A stretch of 64,000 bases of DNA, from positions 1,934,501 to 1,998,500 of the forward strand of contig NZ_JOMG01000002.1 of assembly GCF_000711225.1 (NCBI RefSeq). Reading direction: 5' to 3'. The notes beneath the pieces are model-generated. The model made no database searches and was not told the origin of the DNA. It was given only the letters and a program-made list of their open reading frames with translations. Source of the DNA: Pelobacter seleniigenes DSM 18267 (lineage in GTDB: Bacteria; Desulfobacterota; Desulfuromonadia; Desulfuromonadales; Geopsychrobacteraceae). Shown here piece after piece: positions 62,780-64,000 of this stretch (the stretch's first letter is position 1; each line of letters opens with the position of its first letter). The translations under genes and the position numbers were made by a program.

Positions 62780-64000
62780 TCAGCTTCTTGCTTCACATTC
62801 TGCTGCAGTGGTCAACGTTGCGGCGACCTTTGCGGCCAGTTCATTTTTGGAAAAGGGTTTCTGGATGAAGTTAACGCCTTCATCCAATACGCCACTGTGG
62901 GCAATGACGTTGGCGGTATAACCGGACATAAAGAGAACTTTCAACTCTGGATAGTTCTGCTTGAGTTGTTGTGACAATTCCCGGCCATTCAGGTCGGGAA
63001 GGATGACATCGGTAATCAGCAACCGAATATCCAGCCGCGCGCTACGGACCAGCTCAAGGGCCTGATTGGCGGTTTCTGAACAGATCACCTGATAGCCCAG
63101 GCTGACCAGGATCTTCTGGCACATCTGCAGAATGGCTTTCTCGTCTTCGACCAGAAGCACCAGTTCTCCATGGCCGGAAGGGGTTGCGGCCGGCGGGTGA
63201 ACCTCTTTTTTCGCGGCGACGCCATGGTGCTCAGGGAAATAGATGTTGAAGGTGCTACCGATCCCCTGTTCACTGTAAATGTTGATAAAGCCATTATTCT
63301 GTTTGATGATGCCGTAAACGGTGGCCAGCCCCAGTCCGGTCCCTTCATTGACCTTTTTGGTGGAAAAGAAGGGCTCGAATATTTTTTCCCTCGTCTCCCG
63401 ATCCATCCCAAGTCCGTTGTCGCTGATGCTGAGGCAGATGAACTCTCCCGGTTGAAAACCGTGATGGCGGGCACAATATTCCTGATCGATTTTGACCGAC
63501 CGGGTTTGCAGAGTGATTTTCCCTCCGGTCGGCATGGCATCTTTAGCATTGATGCAGATGTTGGCCAGAATCTGATCGATCTGGGTTGCATCCATTTTGA
63601 CCATTCCCAATGAACTTTGTGGGAGCCATTCCAGCTCAATGTTTTCCCCGATCAGTCTGCGCAGTATTTTCAGCATGTCGCTGATACAGGCGTTGAGGTC
63701 CAGGGCCACGGGGGCAATGGTCTGCTTTCTGGCAAAGGCCAGGAGTTGCCGGGTGATATCCGCCGAGCGCTGGGCGGCATTGATAATTTCCTTTAGATAG
63801 CGGCGATTGGCGTCCGACTCGTCCATATTCATCAGCGCCAGTTCGGCACTGCCGAGAATAACCCCGAGCATGTTGTTATAATCATGGGCCACTCCACCAG
63901 CCAGGCGACCGACTGATTCCATTTTTTGGGACTGGAGCAGTTGCTCCTGCATCTCCTGGTGAGCCTTCTCCTGGGCGATGCGGGTGCTGATGTCCTCGAC
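62780..64000 (-). CDS. hybrid sensor histidine kinase, N-terminus beyond the window
   Basis: The visible 407 codons show the end of a PAS domain (VEDISTRIAQ), HisKA with phospho-His in GGVAHDYNNML, HATPase with ICINAKDAMP (N box), ISDNGLGMD (G1) and GTGLGLATVYG (G2), and a C-terminal receiver domain with phospho-Asp in LITDVILPDL and Lys in FIQKPFSK. This PAS-HisKA-HATPase-REC layout is very common in these bacteria. The output partner is unknown. The gene continues past 64000. Confidence 0.92.
   Translation of the reverse strand, partial: VEDISTRIAQEKAHQEMQEQLLQSQKMESVGRLAGGVAHDYNNMLGVILGSAELALMNMDESDANRRYLKEIINAAQRSADITRQLLAFARKQTIAPVALDLNACISDMLKILRRLIGENIELEWLPQSSLGMVKMDATQIDQILANICINAKDAMPTGGKITLQTRSVKIDQEYCARHHGFQPGEFICLSISDNGLGMDRETREKIFEPFFSTKKVNEGTGLGLATVYGIIKQNNGFINIYSEQGIGSTFNIYFPEHHGVAAKKEVHPPAATPSGHGELVLLVEDEKAILQMCQKILVSLGYQVICSETANQALELVRSARLDIRLLITDVILPDLNGRELSQQLKQNYPELKVLFMSGYTANVIAHSGVLDEGVNFIQKPFSKNELAAKVAATLTTAAECEARS

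Overview
The window looks like chromosomal DNA of a Desulfuromonadales/Geobacterales-type deltaproteobacterium. The evidence is indirect: moderately GC-rich genes, a futalosine-type menaquinone cluster, large two-component, chemotaxis and cyclic-di-GMP proteins, TRAP and TTT carboxylate transporters, and a sigma-54 activator. No 16S rRNA is present, so this assignment is inference.

Layout. 0-6.2 kb: the start of a membrane sensor (cut by the left edge), a PhnD-like binding protein translationally coupled to a GGDEF-EAL protein, a histidine phosphatase, an MFS carrier and a DedA/YqaA-type membrane protein. 6.4-13.5 kb: a compact forward run of UbiA/MqnP-like prenyltransferase, UbiX, MqnE, MqnC, HisC, MutY and an RNase D-like exonuclease. 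14-21 kb: fumarase C, an EamA carrier, an HD hydrolase, SerS and a chemotaxis receptor with a Cys-rich insert. 21.8-24.9 kb: three tRNAs (Ser-UGA, Ser-GCU, Arg-ACG), an integrase tail fragment, an outer-membrane protein and a MITE-like element, i.e. a worn tRNA-associated insertion zone. 24.9-33.5 kb: a 1279-residue BTAD/cyclase-like/AAA/TPR regulator, an unknown small protein, a PLD-VTT lipid enzyme coupled to an EEP phosphatase, and an aldo/keto reductase.

33.5-43.2 kb is a sugar-acid island: IclR regulator, KduI, an Ldh2-type dehydrogenase, a TRAP transporter (DctQMP), a zinc alcohol dehydrogenase, a UxuB-like SDR and KduD. Four copies of one 17-bp pseudo-palindrome, about GTTTTRTATYATGAAAC, lie at its divergent promoters. 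In two of them the motif overlaps the -10 region, exactly 15 bp from a TTGACA box, so I propose they are operators of the linked IclR protein. The enzymes point to import and conversion of hexuronates or aldonates towards 2-keto-3-deoxygluconate.

43.3-47.8 kb: a glycerophosphodiesterase, TadA and tRNA-Ser(CGA). The tRNA is followed by a hairpin-rich element that ends in a degenerate copy of the tRNA 3' end, then by an AT-rich patch of small genes separated by two attC-like elements (possible integron-cassette remnants) and a decayed repressor locus.

47.8-62.7 kb is a hydroxy-acid catabolic cluster on the minus strand: LarA-type nickel racemase homologue, 2-hydroxyacid dehydrogenase, RraA-like aldolase, a complete TTT transporter (TctB-A-C), a DapA-family aldolase and GlcD/GlcF oxidase. 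It faces a PrpR-type sigma-54 activator. A good -24/-12 promoter sits upstream of the racemase gene, with two 21-bp-spaced direct repeats further upstream. A ThDP-dependent enzyme follows the activator. The window ends inside a hybrid histidine kinase. No CRISPR array, rRNA operon, complete prophage or complete IS element was found.
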